A stretch of DNA of 64,000 nt from Tahibacter amnicola (GCF_025398735.1 NZ_CP104694.1:5731465-5795464), one strand, 5' to 3'. Positions 1 to 9,280 are shown, numbered from the stretch's first letter. Made by a program: numbers and translations. The notes: a model not told the origin generated them from the letters alone.

Positions 1-2
1 TG

Positions 3-410
3 ACGCCACTGTTCAACCGGGCAGTGATTTTCGAGACCACCGAGTGGAGCTGGCACGGGTTCAGCCGCATCACGTTGCCGCCGGAGCGGGCCGGCACCAG
101 CCGGCGTTCCATCGCCCTGTACTTCTATACGAGCGATCGCCCTGCGGACGAGCTGGCGTCGCCGCACGCCACCATCTACGTGGACAGGCCCCTGCCCGCG
201 CGTTTCGCGGAAGGACACACGCTCACGGCACAGGACGTGGCCGAGCTGCGCCAGCTGATCGATCGCCGCGACCAGCACAATCGCCGGCTCTACGACGATA
301 TCCGCCGCCTGGGTGACCAGGTCGCGCAGCTCAAACGCGCCGTCGGCGGTGGCCTGCTCGGCGGCATGCGCTACCTCGCCGGGCGCGCACTCGCGCTACT
401 TCGAAAGTAG
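3..410 (+). CDS. 2OG-Fe(II) oxygenase, C-terminal part (gene enters from left edge)
   Basis: The reading frame is open from the window edge, so the gene starts upstream; the GTG at 24 is internal. The visible stretch has the C-terminal signature of prolyl-hydroxylase-like 2-oxoglutarate/Fe(II) dioxygenases: PLFNRAVIFET, then SWHG, whose His is the expected distal iron ligand, then SRRSIALYFYT, whose Arg is the expected 2-oxoglutarate ligand. About 60 further residues form a charged helical tail ending in a short hydrophobic stretch. Family members often sit in glycosyltransferase and surface-polysaccharide loci, which fits the genes that follow. The next gene begins 2 bases after the stop, so the two are probably cotranscribed. 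The substrate cannot be told. Confidence 0.75.
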   Translation, partial: TPLFNRAVIFETTEWSWHGFSRITLPPERAGTSRRSIALYFYTSDRPADELASPHATIYVDRPLPARFAEGHTLTAQDVAELRQLIDRRDQHNRRLYDDIRRLGDQVAQLKRAVGGGLLGGMRYLAGRALALLRK

Positions 411-412
411 CT

Positions 413-2014
413 ATGAACGCTGACCATGCCAACGTGCCATGGCGACGCTGGGAACGCATCGCGCTCATCGTCTTTGTCGTGGGCTTCGGCCTCTACGCGA
501 TGTCACGCGGCCAGAGCGCCAATTTCGACCTGCGCAACTATCATTGGTACAACGGCTGGGCATGGCTGAATGACCGCCATGGCTGGGATCTCGCCGCGGC
601 GCAGACGCAGTCGTGGTTCAACCCGCTGATGCCCGCAGGGCTCTACCTGCTGCTGTCATCGCTCAAGCCCTGGGCCGGCACGTTCCTGCTCGGCTGCCTG
701 CAGGGCCTGAACATCGTTCCGCTGCACCGCATCGCGCTGCGTGTCGCGCCCGGCGACATGCTGGCGCGCCACCGTTGGCTGCCTCTCGTGATCGCCGTTG
801 TTGGAGCCACCGGCGCCGCGCAACGCGGCGAAGCCGGTACCACGTTCGGCGACAACCTCGTCAGCCTGCCGCTGCTGTTCGCCATCGCGCTGCTTCTGCC
901 CGTCGCCGGCAGGTGCGCCACAGACGCCTGGAAACGCATCACCGCCGCCGGCCTCCTGCTTGGCCTCGCGGTCGGGATCAAGCTCACGCTCGCGCCCTGG
1001 GCCCTGGGCATTGGTGCTGCACTGGTCTGCATGGGGCCAACCCTGCCCGACGCCCTGAAGCGCGGCATCCTGCTCGCCGGCACGGCCGCGGCCCTGTTCC
1101 TGGTCAGCAGCGGCGCGTGGATGTGGCAGCTGTGGCAGGAATTTCACAACCCGCTGTTTCCCCTGTTCGCCAACCTGTTCGGCGGCGAGTTCCAGCCGCC
1201 GGCCGATCTGCGGGACCGGCGCTTCCTGCCGGTCAGCGTGATCGAATGGCTGGCCTATCCGCTGGCATGGGTATCGTCGTCGCGGCGCGTGTCCGAGCTG
1301 TGGTTCCTCGATCTGCGGGTGCCACTGTGGTTTCTCAGCCTCGTTGCGCTACCGCTGTGGTGGCGCCGCCTCGGCCTGTCGCGGGAGCGGCACGCGCTGG
1401 CGTTCGTCCTTGTCCTGGGTGCCGCCAGCTATGCCGGCTGGCTCGTCCTGTTCGGCATCTACCGGTATCTGGTCGTGCTGGAAATGCTGGCGCCCGTTGT
1501 CGTTGCTGCCGTCCTGTGGACATTGCCCTTTTCCGGGCGCGGCCGCGCCGCCACCCTTGCCGTCGTCCTGCTCACGGTCGGTGTGACGACCAAGCCGGCG
1601 AACTGGGGTCACGCGCGCCACTATGGCGCACAGTATGTCGAGGTCGCAGTCCCGGCGGTGCCCGGGCTCGACCGCGCGATGATCGTGATGGCGGATGGCG
1701 AACCGCTGTCGTTCGTGATTCCCCAATTCCCCTGGACGACGCAATTCGTGCGCGTGGGCGGCGGCTTCATCGGTCCGCCGATGCCGCCGTGGGCCCTGGA
1801 CCGCGTTGCCGCGAAGCGGATCGCCTCGCATACGGGGCCCTTCTACGCGCTGTTCTCGCCGAAAAACCGGACCGCCGCCGAACAGGCACTGGCAGCTGCC
1901 GGGATAGCACTGGGCGACGGCGAATGCCGGCCCGTGCCCGCCAACCTCTACGACCGCAACGCTCCTGTCCCGGTGCTATGCCCCGCGCAGCGCGCCGCCG
2001 CGCCGATGCCGTAG
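413..2014 (+). CDS. polytopic membrane protein, GT-C glycosyltransferase-like
   Basis: This 533-residue protein has many hydrophobic segments separated by short loops. After the first membrane segment comes an extracytoplasmic-looking stretch with FDLRNYHWYNGWAW followed by a Trp/Phe/Asn-Pro-rich loop. An acidic residue in the first large loop plus ten or so membrane helices is typical of GT-C enzymes that use lipid-linked sugars, so transfer of a sugar at the outer face of the inner membrane is plausible. I cannot place it in a named family. The start 2 bases after the oxygenase stop suggests translational coupling. It converges on the small gene at 2054-2134. Confidence 0.7.
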   Translation: MNADHANVPWRRWERIALIVFVVGFGLYAMSRGQSANFDLRNYHWYNGWAWLNDRHGWDLAAAQTQSWFNPLMPAGLYLLLSSLKPWAGTFLLGCLQGLNIVPLHRIALRVAPGDMLARHRWLPLVIAVVGATGAAQRGEAGTTFGDNLVSLPLLFAIALLLPVAGRCATDAWKRITAAGLLLGLAVGIKLTLAPWALGIGAALVCMGPTLPDALKRGILLAGTAAALFLVSSGAWMWQLWQEFHNPLFPLFANLFGGEFQPPADLRDRRFLPVSVIEWLAYPLAWVSSSRRVSELWFLDLRVPLWFLSLVALPLWWRRLGLSRERHALAFVLVLGAASYAGWLVLFGIYRYLVVLEMLAPVVVAAVLWTLPFSGRGRAATLAVVLLTVGVTTKPANWGHARHYGAQYVEVAVPAVPGLDRAMIVMADGEPLSFVIPQFPWTTQFVRVGGGFIGPPMPPWALDRVAAKRIASHTGPFYALFSPKNRTAAEQALAAAGIALGDGECRPVPANLYDRNAPVPVLCPAQRAAAPMP

Positions 2015-2053
2015 CACCGGATCAGCGGACGCCGCACGGGGAGTGATGCACGG

Positions 2054-2134
2054 CTAGACCACACCAAACAGCTTGAGCAGGATGATGCCGGTGAGCGGCA
2101 CGCCGAGCAGCCACAGGATGATTCCACTTTTCAT
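2054..2134 (-). CDS. 26-residue single-span membrane peptide
   Basis: A very small gene whose product is two or three polar residues followed by one hydrophobic helix (IILWLLGVPLTGIILLKLFG) and a short tail. The ATG is preceded by a strong Shine-Dalgarno sequence, AAGGAG, at good spacing. Longer in-frame extensions upstream lack such a site and have shadow-like composition. Small proteins of this form, with LLGVPL in the middle of the helix, recur in Proteobacteria as unnamed small membrane proteins. Function is unknown. It may act on a larger membrane partner, but nothing here shows which. Confidence 0.6.
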   Translation of the reverse strand: MKSGIILWLLGVPLTGIILLKLFGVV

Positions 2135-2341
2135 CGTCCTTCTCCTTGGATAGACGCAATCGCCGGTCGCCTTTGGGCCGGCGAGCGGAAGCCGCAGGGT
2201 CCGTGCCAAGGGTTTGATGCGGGAAATACCGCGTGCACAGCGGTTTTCCCCTCGCGCGCTGCAAGGCTGGCGCCACTGGGCCACGCATTCCGCACGACCG
2301 GATTCCCCGGGCCACGACGTGAAACAGCCCGTACTTCCGGC

Positions 2342-4129
2342 TCAATACGTCACTTCAACGCTCGCCAGATACATGGCCTTGGCACCGTGTCCCGGCAGCG
2401 CCAGCAGGCGCAGCCGCTGACCGGGCCGGGCGTGGCGCACGTAGCCGTCAAACCCGCGCTTGTGCCCGAATCGCCATTGCAACGGCGAGGTGACGACCGC
2501 AACGGCACTCCATTCGGCAAACCCGCGCACCCGGTTCTGGTCGTCGACGAAGACCAGCTCGGCGTCCGCCGGGAGTTGGTTTCCGGCCTGCCATTCGCCG
2601 CGCAGATGCAACCCCACCGCCCCGTCACGCACATCGTGCACGGCGTGCTGTTCGAGAATGGACGCTGACCCGCTGGATTCCGAGTCCAGCGTGCCATTCC
2701 ACACCTGGCCCAATTGCTGCCACGCCGGTCCGCGAAACATCGCCAATCGCCGCTCGCGCAGCAACTCGACCACCCGCAGCCGGGTGGCGCGGCTGGCATC
2801 GGCGTTATCCGGGAACAATGCCGCGTCATACACCTGCGAGCGCACCGCCGCCGCCAGCTGCTGGCTGGAGCGGTACATCGCGCTGCCCCAGAAGCCCCAG
2901 GCCAGGCCCGTCGGTACCAGCAGCCCCACGCAAAGCGCCACCGCCGGCGCCGCGCCCCATCGTCCCTTGCCGCGGCGCGCCAGGGCCAGCCAGGCCAGAC
3001 CCAGCCAGAACAGACACGGCCACACCAGGTAGCGCGTGGCGAATATCTGCTCGGGGCTGGCCTGGAAATACGCCAGGCGCGCCGTGCCGACGACCCCCGC
3101 CGTGACCGCGGCAAACACCGCCAGCCCCAATCCCACCACTTCCAGGCGGGTGGGGTCGTGCCACCGGCGCCCGCGCGACAGCACCGCCGCCGCCAGGGCA
3201 ACCAGTCCGAGAAATCCGATGAGCGCCGCCGTGGAAGTGCGCCAGTCGAGTCCCGGCACTGCGTCCACGGCACCGGCGCTCAGACGCAGTGCACGACCGG
3301 CGAGGTTGCCGTCGAAGGCAGCGGCGAGATTCGCCGAGAGGGGTGGATCCGCCAGCCCCAGCCAGCCGTTGATCCACGGGGAAGAAAGCCAGCGTGCACC
3401 GGCCACGGCATTGTCCAGGGGCCGGATCGCCATCACCTCGCGCACGCCATCCGTTCCCGGCAACACGCCGAGGTAGAGCAGCAGGCAGGCGAGAAACCCG
3501 CCCAGCGGCCACAGGAGCGGCCGCCACGGCACACGCAGGAGCACGGCGACGCAGCCGACCGCCAGGAAACTGGCGATACCCGGGCCGAAGCAGAACGTCG
3601 CGACCACGCAGGCCAGGGTGGCGCCCGCCATCCAGCGACCCGCCGAACCGCGTGCCGCCTGCCACAGGCACAGCTGTGCCGCCACGACCGCCGCCGTGAG
3701 GAGATACGCGTGGACCAGCTCGTGACCATGCAACAGCATCCGGGCATTGCCCATCCACAGCACCAGCGCCACGCCGGCCAAGCCGGCCGCCGCGCGGCGC
3801 GCGGGCGTGAGGCCCGGCTGCAGCGCGCCCACCAGGCCCAGCATGCCGGCCGTGAGAAAGGCGGCGCCAGCGCCCACGACAAGCTGCAGGGCCTGCCCGC
3901 CGCCGAACCAGCGAATCTCGGCCAGCCGCACCAGGGCGGGCAGAATCGGCCGATGGCCGTTCTCCAGCTGCCAGGCGTTCGCCGGGAACGGCAGGGTCAG
4001 GTAGGTCTCGTAGAGGCGGAACTGGTCGAACATCGGCTGGGGCCAGCCGAAGGCGGTGATTTCCAGCAGCGCGTGCAGGGCGAAAAATCCCGCCAGTGCC
4101 GCGCAGCCGAGCACGAACCACCGTTCCAT
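2342..4129 (-). CDS. large polytopic membrane protein, paralogue of the gene at 9281
   Basis: The chosen ATG at 4129 gives 595 residues beginning with a membrane segment. The open frame extends to 4273, but that extension looks non-coding. Residues 30-75 hold the family core: PMFDQFRLYETYL, then ENGHRPILPALVRLAE and RWFGGGQALQLV. About ten membrane segments follow, then a C-terminal region of some 150 residues that looks beta-rich and soluble. The protein at 9281-11074 repeats this plan block for block (ENAHRPVVAALVRFAE, RWFAADQSLQLV, VATFSFGSG, LLPGNDGVK). The length and early acidic/His loop resemble GT-C membrane glycosyltransferases, but this is inference. It is divergent from the MBOAT gene. 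Confidence 0.7.
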   Translation of the reverse strand: MERWFVLGCAALAGFFALHALLEITAFGWPQPMFDQFRLYETYLTLPFPANAWQLENGHRPILPALVRLAEIRWFGGGQALQLVVGAGAAFLTAGMLGLVGALQPGLTPARRAAAGLAGVALVLWMGNARMLLHGHELVHAYLLTAAVVAAQLCLWQAARGSAGRWMAGATLACVVATFCFGPGIASFLAVGCVAVLLRVPWRPLLWPLGGFLACLLLYLGVLPGTDGVREVMAIRPLDNAVAGARWLSSPWINGWLGLADPPLSANLAAAFDGNLAGRALRLSAGAVDAVPGLDWRTSTAALIGFLGLVALAAAVLSRGRRWHDPTRLEVVGLGLAVFAAVTAGVVGTARLAYFQASPEQIFATRYLVWPCLFWLGLAWLALARRGKGRWGAAPAVALCVGLLVPTGLAWGFWGSAMYRSSQQLAAAVRSQVYDAALFPDNADASRATRLRVVELLRERRLAMFRGPAWQQLGQVWNGTLDSESSGSASILEQHAVHDVRDGAVGLHLRGEWQAGNQLPADAELVFVDDQNRVRGFAEWSAVAVVTSPLQWRFGHKRGFDGYVRHARPGQRLRLLALPGHGAKAMYLASVEVTY

Positions 4130-4262
4130 CGATTTCACGATCCGACACGCTCCCGAGGGCGCCTGCGGCGCCGGCCAGCCCGACATCCTATACTGCGCCG
4201 TTCCGCGCCGCAGTCCCGTCCGCCGGGAAGGCCAATACCGAAACCCGACTCCGTCCAAGCGA

Positions 4263-5666
4263 ATGCTGTTCAACTCGATTCACTTCGTCGTGTTCTTCCT
4301 GGCGGTCTTCGCCATGAACAACCTCCTGCGCCCCTGGCCGACGGCGCAGAAGCTCATGCTGCTGGCAGCGAGCTACTACTTCTACGGCCAGTGGAGCTGG
4401 ATGTACCTGGGCCTGATCCTGTGGTCGACCCTGCTCGACTACGCCATTGGCCTGGGCATGGTCCGCGTCCGGCATCCGCAGCGGCTACTGTGGGTGAGCC
4501 TTGCGACAAACCTGGGCCTGCTGGCCTTCTTCAAGTACACCAACTGGCTGATCGAGAACTGGAACGTCGCGGCGGGCGCGGTGGGCTTCACCTGGCAGTT
4601 CTCGCCCATGGACATCATCCTGCCGGTGGGAATTTCGTTTTACACATTCCAGAGCCTGTCCTACACCATCGACGTCTACCGCGGAGTCAGCACGCCGCGG
4701 CGCAACCTGCTCGACTACGCCCTTTTCGTGGCGTTCTTTCCGCAACTGGCCGCCGGGCCGATCGTCCGCGACTACGAATTCTTCCGCGAGCTGGACGGTG
4801 ACCGCCGCCTCGACGTGGAGCGCGCGCAGCAGGCCCTGGTGCTGATTGCCTTCGGCTTTGCCAAGAAGATCGTCTTCGCCGACAACCTGGCGCCGATCGT
4901 CGACCACGCCTACGCCACGCCGGCCGCCCTCGGATTCTGGGATTCCCTGCTGGCCACCTACGCCTTCGCCTTCCAGATCTACTGCGATTTCTCCGGCTAC
5001 ACCGATATCGCCATCGGCACGGCGCTGCTGCTGGGCTTCCGCTACCCGCAGAACTTCAACTACCCCTACATTGCCACCAGCCTGCAGGACTTCTGGCGAC
5101 GCTGGCACATCAGCCTGTCGCGCTGGCTGCGCGATTACCTGTACGTATCACTCGGCGGCAACCGCAAGGGGCCCGGGCGCACCTACATCAACCTGATGCT
5201 GACCATGCTGCTCGGTGGCCTGTGGCACGGCGCGAGCTGGAACTTCGTCATCTGGGGCGGCGTGCACGGCGGGTATCTGGCGTTCGAGCGCGCCGTGCTG
5301 CAGCGTATTCCTCTCTGGAACAGCGAACATGTCGCGGTGCGCTGCCTGCGCTGGTTCGTCACCTTCCATGTCGTGTGCTTCGCCTGGATCTTCTTCCGTG
5401 CCAAGACCTTTGCCGACAGCCAGGCGATCATCGCGAACCTCGCCTTCGAATCAGTCCTCGATTTCGACTTTGCACGCCACGGCGGGCTGGCCCTGCTGCT
5501 GGGAATCATGCTCGCAGCGCATCTCCTGGGTGGCGGCGTCGGCACCAAGGAACGTGTCATGCGCGACCGCGGCCCCGTCTTTGCAGTGACCCTGGCCGCC
5601 ATTGCCCTGATGCTGATCTGGTTCACGCCCGCGGCGACCAGTGCATTTATCTACTTCCAGTTCTGA
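4263..5666 (+). CDS. MBOAT-family O-acyltransferase (AlgI-like)
   Basis: This 467-residue multi-span inner-membrane protein begins MLFNSIHFVVFF, the usual N-terminus of the AlgI/PatA/DltB-type MBOAT family, so I place the start at 4263 although the frame is open further upstream. The signature includes QDFWRRWHISLSRWLRDY and then GGLWHGASWNF, where His322 is the expected catalytic histidine. Such proteins carry acyl groups across the membrane for O-acetylation of polysaccharides. The SGNH-like gene starting 3 bases downstream is the standard extracytoplasmic partner, so together they probably acylate a surface glycan. The target is not identified; an alginate role is unlikely because no alg genes are near. 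Confidence 0.93.
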   Translation: MLFNSIHFVVFFLAVFAMNNLLRPWPTAQKLMLLAASYYFYGQWSWMYLGLILWSTLLDYAIGLGMVRVRHPQRLLWVSLATNLGLLAFFKYTNWLIENWNVAAGAVGFTWQFSPMDIILPVGISFYTFQSLSYTIDVYRGVSTPRRNLLDYALFVAFFPQLAAGPIVRDYEFFRELDGDRRLDVERAQQALVLIAFGFAKKIVFADNLAPIVDHAYATPAALGFWDSLLATYAFAFQIYCDFSGYTDIAIGTALLLGFRYPQNFNYPYIATSLQDFWRRWHISLSRWLRDYLYVSLGGNRKGPGRTYINLMLTMLLGGLWHGASWNFVIWGGVHGGYLAFERAVLQRIPLWNSEHVAVRCLRWFVTFHVVCFAWIFFRAKTFADSQAIIANLAFESVLDFDFARHGGLALLLGIMLAAHLLGGGVGTKERVMRDRGPVFAVTLAAIALMLIWFTPAATSAFIYFQF

Positions 5667-5669
5667 CCC

Positions 5670-6836
5670 ATGCGAACGCTGATCAAATTCACCGCACCGC
5701 TTGTCCTGGTGCTCCTGGCGGAACTGGCCTTTCGGGCGGGCATCTGGGAACGCTGGGCCCAGCCGGACAGCCACGCGGGTACCTCGATCCGCGTCAAGCG
5801 CGCCTTGGCCGAACCGCAGTTCGCGAAGATCGACTTCGTCACCCTGGGCAGCTCACGGCCCGTCTACGGCCTGGATCACGAAGCCATCGCCGCCAGTGCC
5901 ACCGCGGCCGGCTTCCAGCACGTCAACATGAGCATGCCCGGTTCGCACTGGATGGCGATCGGCGCCGTGACCGAATGGCTGGCGCGTTCGCACCCGGAAT
6001 TGCGCGGCGGCATCATCGCCGTGGACACCACTTCGTTCAGCGCGCCCGGCAACGGGGCCTACGAAATCGGTATCGCCCGGCCCTTCGTCGGCGTGCACGG
6101 CGACGACTGGATGACGCAGCACGTTCCCTTTTCCTGGAGCGATACGAGCACCTGGAGCGTGCATTCGTCCCTGTTCCTGTATCGCGAGGACATGCAGGAC
6201 CTGCTCAAGGCACCGCGTGCCCGCTACCTCGGGCTGGAATGGCATCGCCAGCGCCCGGGCAGTGCGGTCGTGCTCAGTAACGCCACCGAAGAGCGCAACC
6301 TGTGCACCTACGGCCGGCCCGACAGCGCGGTCTGCACCAAGCTGGGTGATGCCGCCGACGACGCGACGCGCCTGCTCGTGCGCCAATGCCAGGATATCGT
6401 CGGCGCGAAAACCTACCGCCCGGATTACGGACAGTCACTCCGCCAGGGCACACTGCAGCCGGAAATGATCGCCGTGCGCGACCTCGTCCAGAAACGCCTG
6501 CGCGGCCTGCGCTGGAAACAGAAACCCCTGGTGGTGCTGATGCCGGTCACTCCGGCCTGGAAGGAAGCCGCACCCGTCGGCGCGCACGAGTGGGCGCTCT
6601 CCGTACTCCAGCCGCTCGTGGCCGAAGGCACGATCGACCTGATCGATACGACCGACACCCTGGACAAGGCCGACGGCAGCGACTGCCAGGACTACTTCGA
6701 CCTCTATCACCAGAACGCCCACGGCCGCGAACGGCTGATGAGCACCTTGATGCCGCAGATCCGCGAGCGCCTGCACAGCCCGACTGCGAATGACCAGGTG
6801 GCTACTGCGGCGACCGGACCAGCACGAGGCGATTGA
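5670..6836 (+). CDS. membrane-anchored SGNH/AlgJ-X-like acyltransferase partner
   Basis: This 388-residue protein has one N-terminal membrane anchor (residues 5-23) and an extracytoplasmic domain. Residues 58-63 read TLGSSR, which fits the SGNH block I nucleophile (Ser61). Near the C-terminus DLYH supplies Asp344 and His347 at the usual DxxH spacing, followed by QNAHGRERL. The layout matches AlgJ/AlgX/DltD-like partners of MBOAT acyltransferases. It starts 3 bases after the MBOAT stop, indicating coupling. Its last 35 bases overlap the end of the convergent GtrA gene. The likely role is final transfer of an acyl group to a glycan outside the inner membrane. Confidence 0.85.
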   Translation: MRTLIKFTAPLVLVLLAELAFRAGIWERWAQPDSHAGTSIRVKRALAEPQFAKIDFVTLGSSRPVYGLDHEAIAASATAAGFQHVNMSMPGSHWMAIGAVTEWLARSHPELRGGIIAVDTTSFSAPGNGAYEIGIARPFVGVHGDDWMTQHVPFSWSDTSTWSVHSSLFLYREDMQDLLKAPRARYLGLEWHRQRPGSAVVLSNATEERNLCTYGRPDSAVCTKLGDAADDATRLLVRQCQDIVGAKTYRPDYGQSLRQGTLQPEMIAVRDLVQKRLRGLRWKQKPLVVLMPVTPAWKEAAPVGAHEWALSVLQPLVAEGTIDLIDTTDTLDKADGSDCQDYFDLYHQNAHGRERLMSTLMPQIRERLHSPTANDQVATAATGPARGD

Positions 6837-7185
6837 GCACGTACGACAGCGGCACTGACAGCGCGATCACGATGACCATCGCCCAGCGACGGTCAATGCC
6901 GAGCCAGTCCACCAGAGAATGCAGCAGCGCCACGCCGAACAGGAACTGTGCGACGTAGATCAGCGGATATCGCAGGGCGCTGCGCCAACCCAGCGCACGG
7001 CGAAAGACGAAACGCGCATTGAGCACGTAGGCAATGCCGATTCCGGCAACGTAGGCCAGCGCGTAGGCCAGGCGGTAATCCACCAGCGCGAGCAGGCCGT
7101 AATACAGCGCATACGTGAGCACCGTGTTCAGGCCACCCGCCAGCACGAAGCGCACGCCTTCGCCGATGGCCGGGCGCTCCGTCAC
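6802..7185 (-). CDS. GtrA-family polyprenyl-sugar flippase-like protein
   Basis: A 127-residue protein with four hydrophobic segments. It carries the GtrA pattern near the N-terminus (RFVLAGGLNTVLTYALY), a second pair of helices with YVLNARFVFRR, and a C-terminal YVLNRLVLVR. GtrA proteins are thought to move undecaprenyl-phosphate-linked sugars across the inner membrane for O-antigen or teichoic-acid glycosylation. It is last in a three-gene operon; its ATG overlaps the stop of the WxcM-like gene in an ATGA. The GT2 gene two places upstream is the expected GtrB-like partner that loads the lipid. Confidence 0.9.
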   Translation of the reverse strand: MTERPAIGEGVRFVLAGGLNTVLTYALYYGLLALVDYRLAYALAYVAGIGIAYVLNARFVFRRALGWRSALRYPLIYVAQFLFGVALLHSLVDWLGIDRRWAMVIVIALSVPLSYVLNRLVLVRSPQ

Positions 7186-8123
7186 CGGGCGCGGCTCAGG
7201 CGCAGGAATTCATCGTAGTCGCGGATGTATTCCTGGGTGTCGTAGTACTCCGAGGCGAAGACGAGCAATACCGCATCGGCGCTGTAGCGGTACTGGATGC
7301 CCCAGGTCATGGGCGGCAGGTGAAGCCCGAGATTGGGGCGATCCAGCAGCAGTTCCGCACGGCGCGTGCCGTCATCGGCAATGACCGAAACCGACCCCTT
7401 CACGCAGACCAGGAACTGGTGACACGTTCGGTGCGCGTGTTCACCGCGCACCTCCGCACTGGGCACGCCAAACACCAGGAAGTAGCGGCGCGGAAGGAAC
7501 GGCACGCTTCTTTCGAACTCGCCGACGGAAAGGTCGCCGCGCATGTCCTGAATCAGCGGAAGCCGGTGCAGGGCGACGCCGCGAACACTGGTTTCCTCGA
7601 CGCCGGGACGCTCGTTGCTGTCGCGGGGCCGATCCGCGACCAGCCGCCCGCCGGCGGAATTGTCCACATAGCCCACAATGCGCGCTGGATTGCCGACCAC
7701 GATGGCATCCGGCGGCACCGACCGCAGCACCACGGCACCGGCGCCGACCATGGCACGGGCACCGATCGTCAGTCCTGGCAGGATGGTCGCATTCGCGCCA
7801 ATCGACGCCCCCGCGCAGACCCGCGTTTGCGGGAACTGCTCCGGGTACTGCTTGCTGCGCGGAAAAGGGTCGTTGGTGAAGGTGACATTCGGCCCGATGA
7901 ATACGTCATCTTCCAGCGTGACGCCATCCCAGAGCTGGACACCGCACTTGACGGTTACCCGATCACCGATAACGACATCGTTCTCAATGAAAACGTGGTC
8001 GCAGATGTTGCAGTCGCTGCCAAGCCGGGCCTTCGCAAGCACGTGCGCAAATGCCCAGATGCGTGTATTTGCGCCAATATGGCTGCTTTCGCAGATGCCC
8101 TGGGGATGAACAAAATAGTTCAT
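7182..8123 (-). CDS. wxcM: WxcM-like fusion: left-handed beta-helix acyltransferase plus sugar isomerase cupin
   Basis: This 313-residue protein joins two enzymes. Residues 1-155 show hexapeptide repeats of a left-handed beta-helix acetyltransferase (IGANTRIWAF, IGDRVTVKCG, IGPNVTFTND), closing with VVGNPARIVGYV. Residues 180-313 are a WxcM/FdtA-type cupin with RYFLVFGVPSAEVRGEHAH, CHQFLVCVKGSVSV and a final ASEYYDTQEYIRDYDEFL. In Xanthomonas such a fusion serves synthesis of a dTDP-linked 3-acetamido-3,6-dideoxyhexose: the cupin isomerises the 4-keto sugar and the helix domain N-acetylates after transamination. No aminotransferase lies in the window, so it must be elsewhere. ATGA overlaps couple it to both neighbours. 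Confidence 0.9.
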   Translation of the reverse strand: MNYFVHPQGICESSHIGANTRIWAFAHVLAKARLGSDCNICDHVFIENDVVIGDRVTVKCGVQLWDGVTLEDDVFIGPNVTFTNDPFPRSKQYPEQFPQTRVCAGASIGANATILPGLTIGARAMVGAGAVVLRSVPPDAIVVGNPARIVGYVDNSAGGRLVADRPRDSNERPGVEETSVRGVALHRLPLIQDMRGDLSVGEFERSVPFLPRRYFLVFGVPSAEVRGEHAHRTCHQFLVCVKGSVSVIADDGTRRAELLLDRPNLGLHLPPMTWGIQYRYSADAVLLVFASEYYDTQEYIRDYDEFLRLSRAR

Positions 8124-9085
8124 ACGTCACTTTTTCCAGAAAAGTTCTTGTGATGAAAAACCACTGCCTGCGGACGGCGTTTCGTGTTCTCGTAGGCACG
8201 CCAGACGTAGGAACCGACAATGCCAAACCCCAGCAGGTTGAGCGCGCCGAAGAACAGGATCGTCAGGATGGTGGCCGAGTAGCCCGGCACCGCGACCCAT
8301 CCGGACAGCCGCAGGACCGCCACCAGCAACCCAAACGCGGCGCAAATTACGATGCCGCCCAGACCGGCCAGCGTCAGCAGCCGGATGGGCAGGTCGGTGA
8401 ATGAAAACACGCTGTTCATGAGGTAGTGCAATTTGCGCGAGAACGTCCAGGCGCTTTTTCCGTGGCGCCGGGCAACGCGGTGGTAGGGCACTTCCGCACG
8501 GCGGAATCCCAGCCAGATCACCTGCCCCACCAGCGAGCTGTTGCTTTCCTCAAAACGCAGCAGCTGATCGCGAAAGGCCTGGTTGCAACCAAACATGTCG
8601 ACACCGCCGGCCGGCAGCTCCGGCTGCACAAGTCGGCGATAGGTGCTCCAGAACAATCGGGACGCGATCCGGTCGATGAAGGGATCATCACGACCCGTCC
8701 GTGTGCCGAGCGTGACATCCGCTGCATCCGAAGCGAGCAGGCGAAAGAACTCCCGGACGAGCTGCGGCGGTTCCTGAAGATCGGCCGCCATGACGGCAAA
8801 GTACTTGCCGCGGGCGTGACTCAGGCCCTCGCGAATAGCCGCGAACGATCCGAAATTGCGTGAAAGCAGGATGAGCTGCGATGCAAAGGGCGCGGCAGGC
8901 AGCCGCTCCGCCAGGTGCGCATGGCTGCGATCGGGGCTGCCGTCCACCACGAAGACGACCTCAAGCGGCCTATCCAGTCCTTGTGCGAGCTGTGCCAGCT
9001 CCACGAGGAGGTCCGGCAAGGACTCTTCGTTGCGATAGACCGGGATAATCAGCGAATACTCGGGCGCGTCGGGGGTTTCGGGCAT
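8120..9085 (-). CDS. GT2 polyprenyl-phosphate glycosyltransferase (GtrB/DPM1-like)
   Basis: The 321-residue protein has a GT-A fold N-domain: YSLIIPVYRNEESLPDLL at the start, VVFVVDGSPD as the nucleotide-binding acidic motif, and MAADLQEPP as the metal-binding region. Two membrane helices follow (about residues 225-255 and 265-290), ending in a basic tail. This is the layout of GtrB, ArnC and related enzymes that put a nucleotide sugar onto undecaprenyl phosphate at the cytoplasmic face. It is first in the operon with the WxcM and GtrA genes, and its stop overlaps the WxcM start by four bases. The sugar is probably the aminodeoxyhexose made with WxcM, but that is inference. Confidence 0.92.
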   Translation of the reverse strand: MPETPDAPEYSLIIPVYRNEESLPDLLVELAQLAQGLDRPLEVVFVVDGSPDRSHAHLAERLPAAPFASQLILLSRNFGSFAAIREGLSHARGKYFAVMAADLQEPPQLVREFFRLLASDAADVTLGTRTGRDDPFIDRIASRLFWSTYRRLVQPELPAGGVDMFGCNQAFRDQLLRFEESNSSLVGQVIWLGFRRAEVPYHRVARRHGKSAWTFSRKLHYLMNSVFSFTDLPIRLLTLAGLGGIVICAAFGLLVAVLRLSGWVAVPGYSATILTILFFGALNLLGFGIVGSYVWRAYENTKRRPQAVVFHHKNFSGKSDV

Positions 9086-9280
9086 CGTCGGATTCCGCCG
9101 GGAAAATGAGCGTGTACGCGGCGCCGGCGACTATTTTCCGGCGATTCAGGCAATGGCCACCGGATTCGGGCACCTGCTGGACGAGACGAGGCGCCAGATC
9201 TCGCCGGTCACGGAGCCACGGGTTCAACCTGCAAGCCGGGGATATTACCATTCCCTTTCACGCCAACCACGAGAGCCCGG

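Noticed and set aside
2714-4801. 695-codon plus-strand frame across the membrane-protein and MBOAT genes
   Set aside because: It runs antisense to one real gene and out of frame through another, so it cannot be a single protein.
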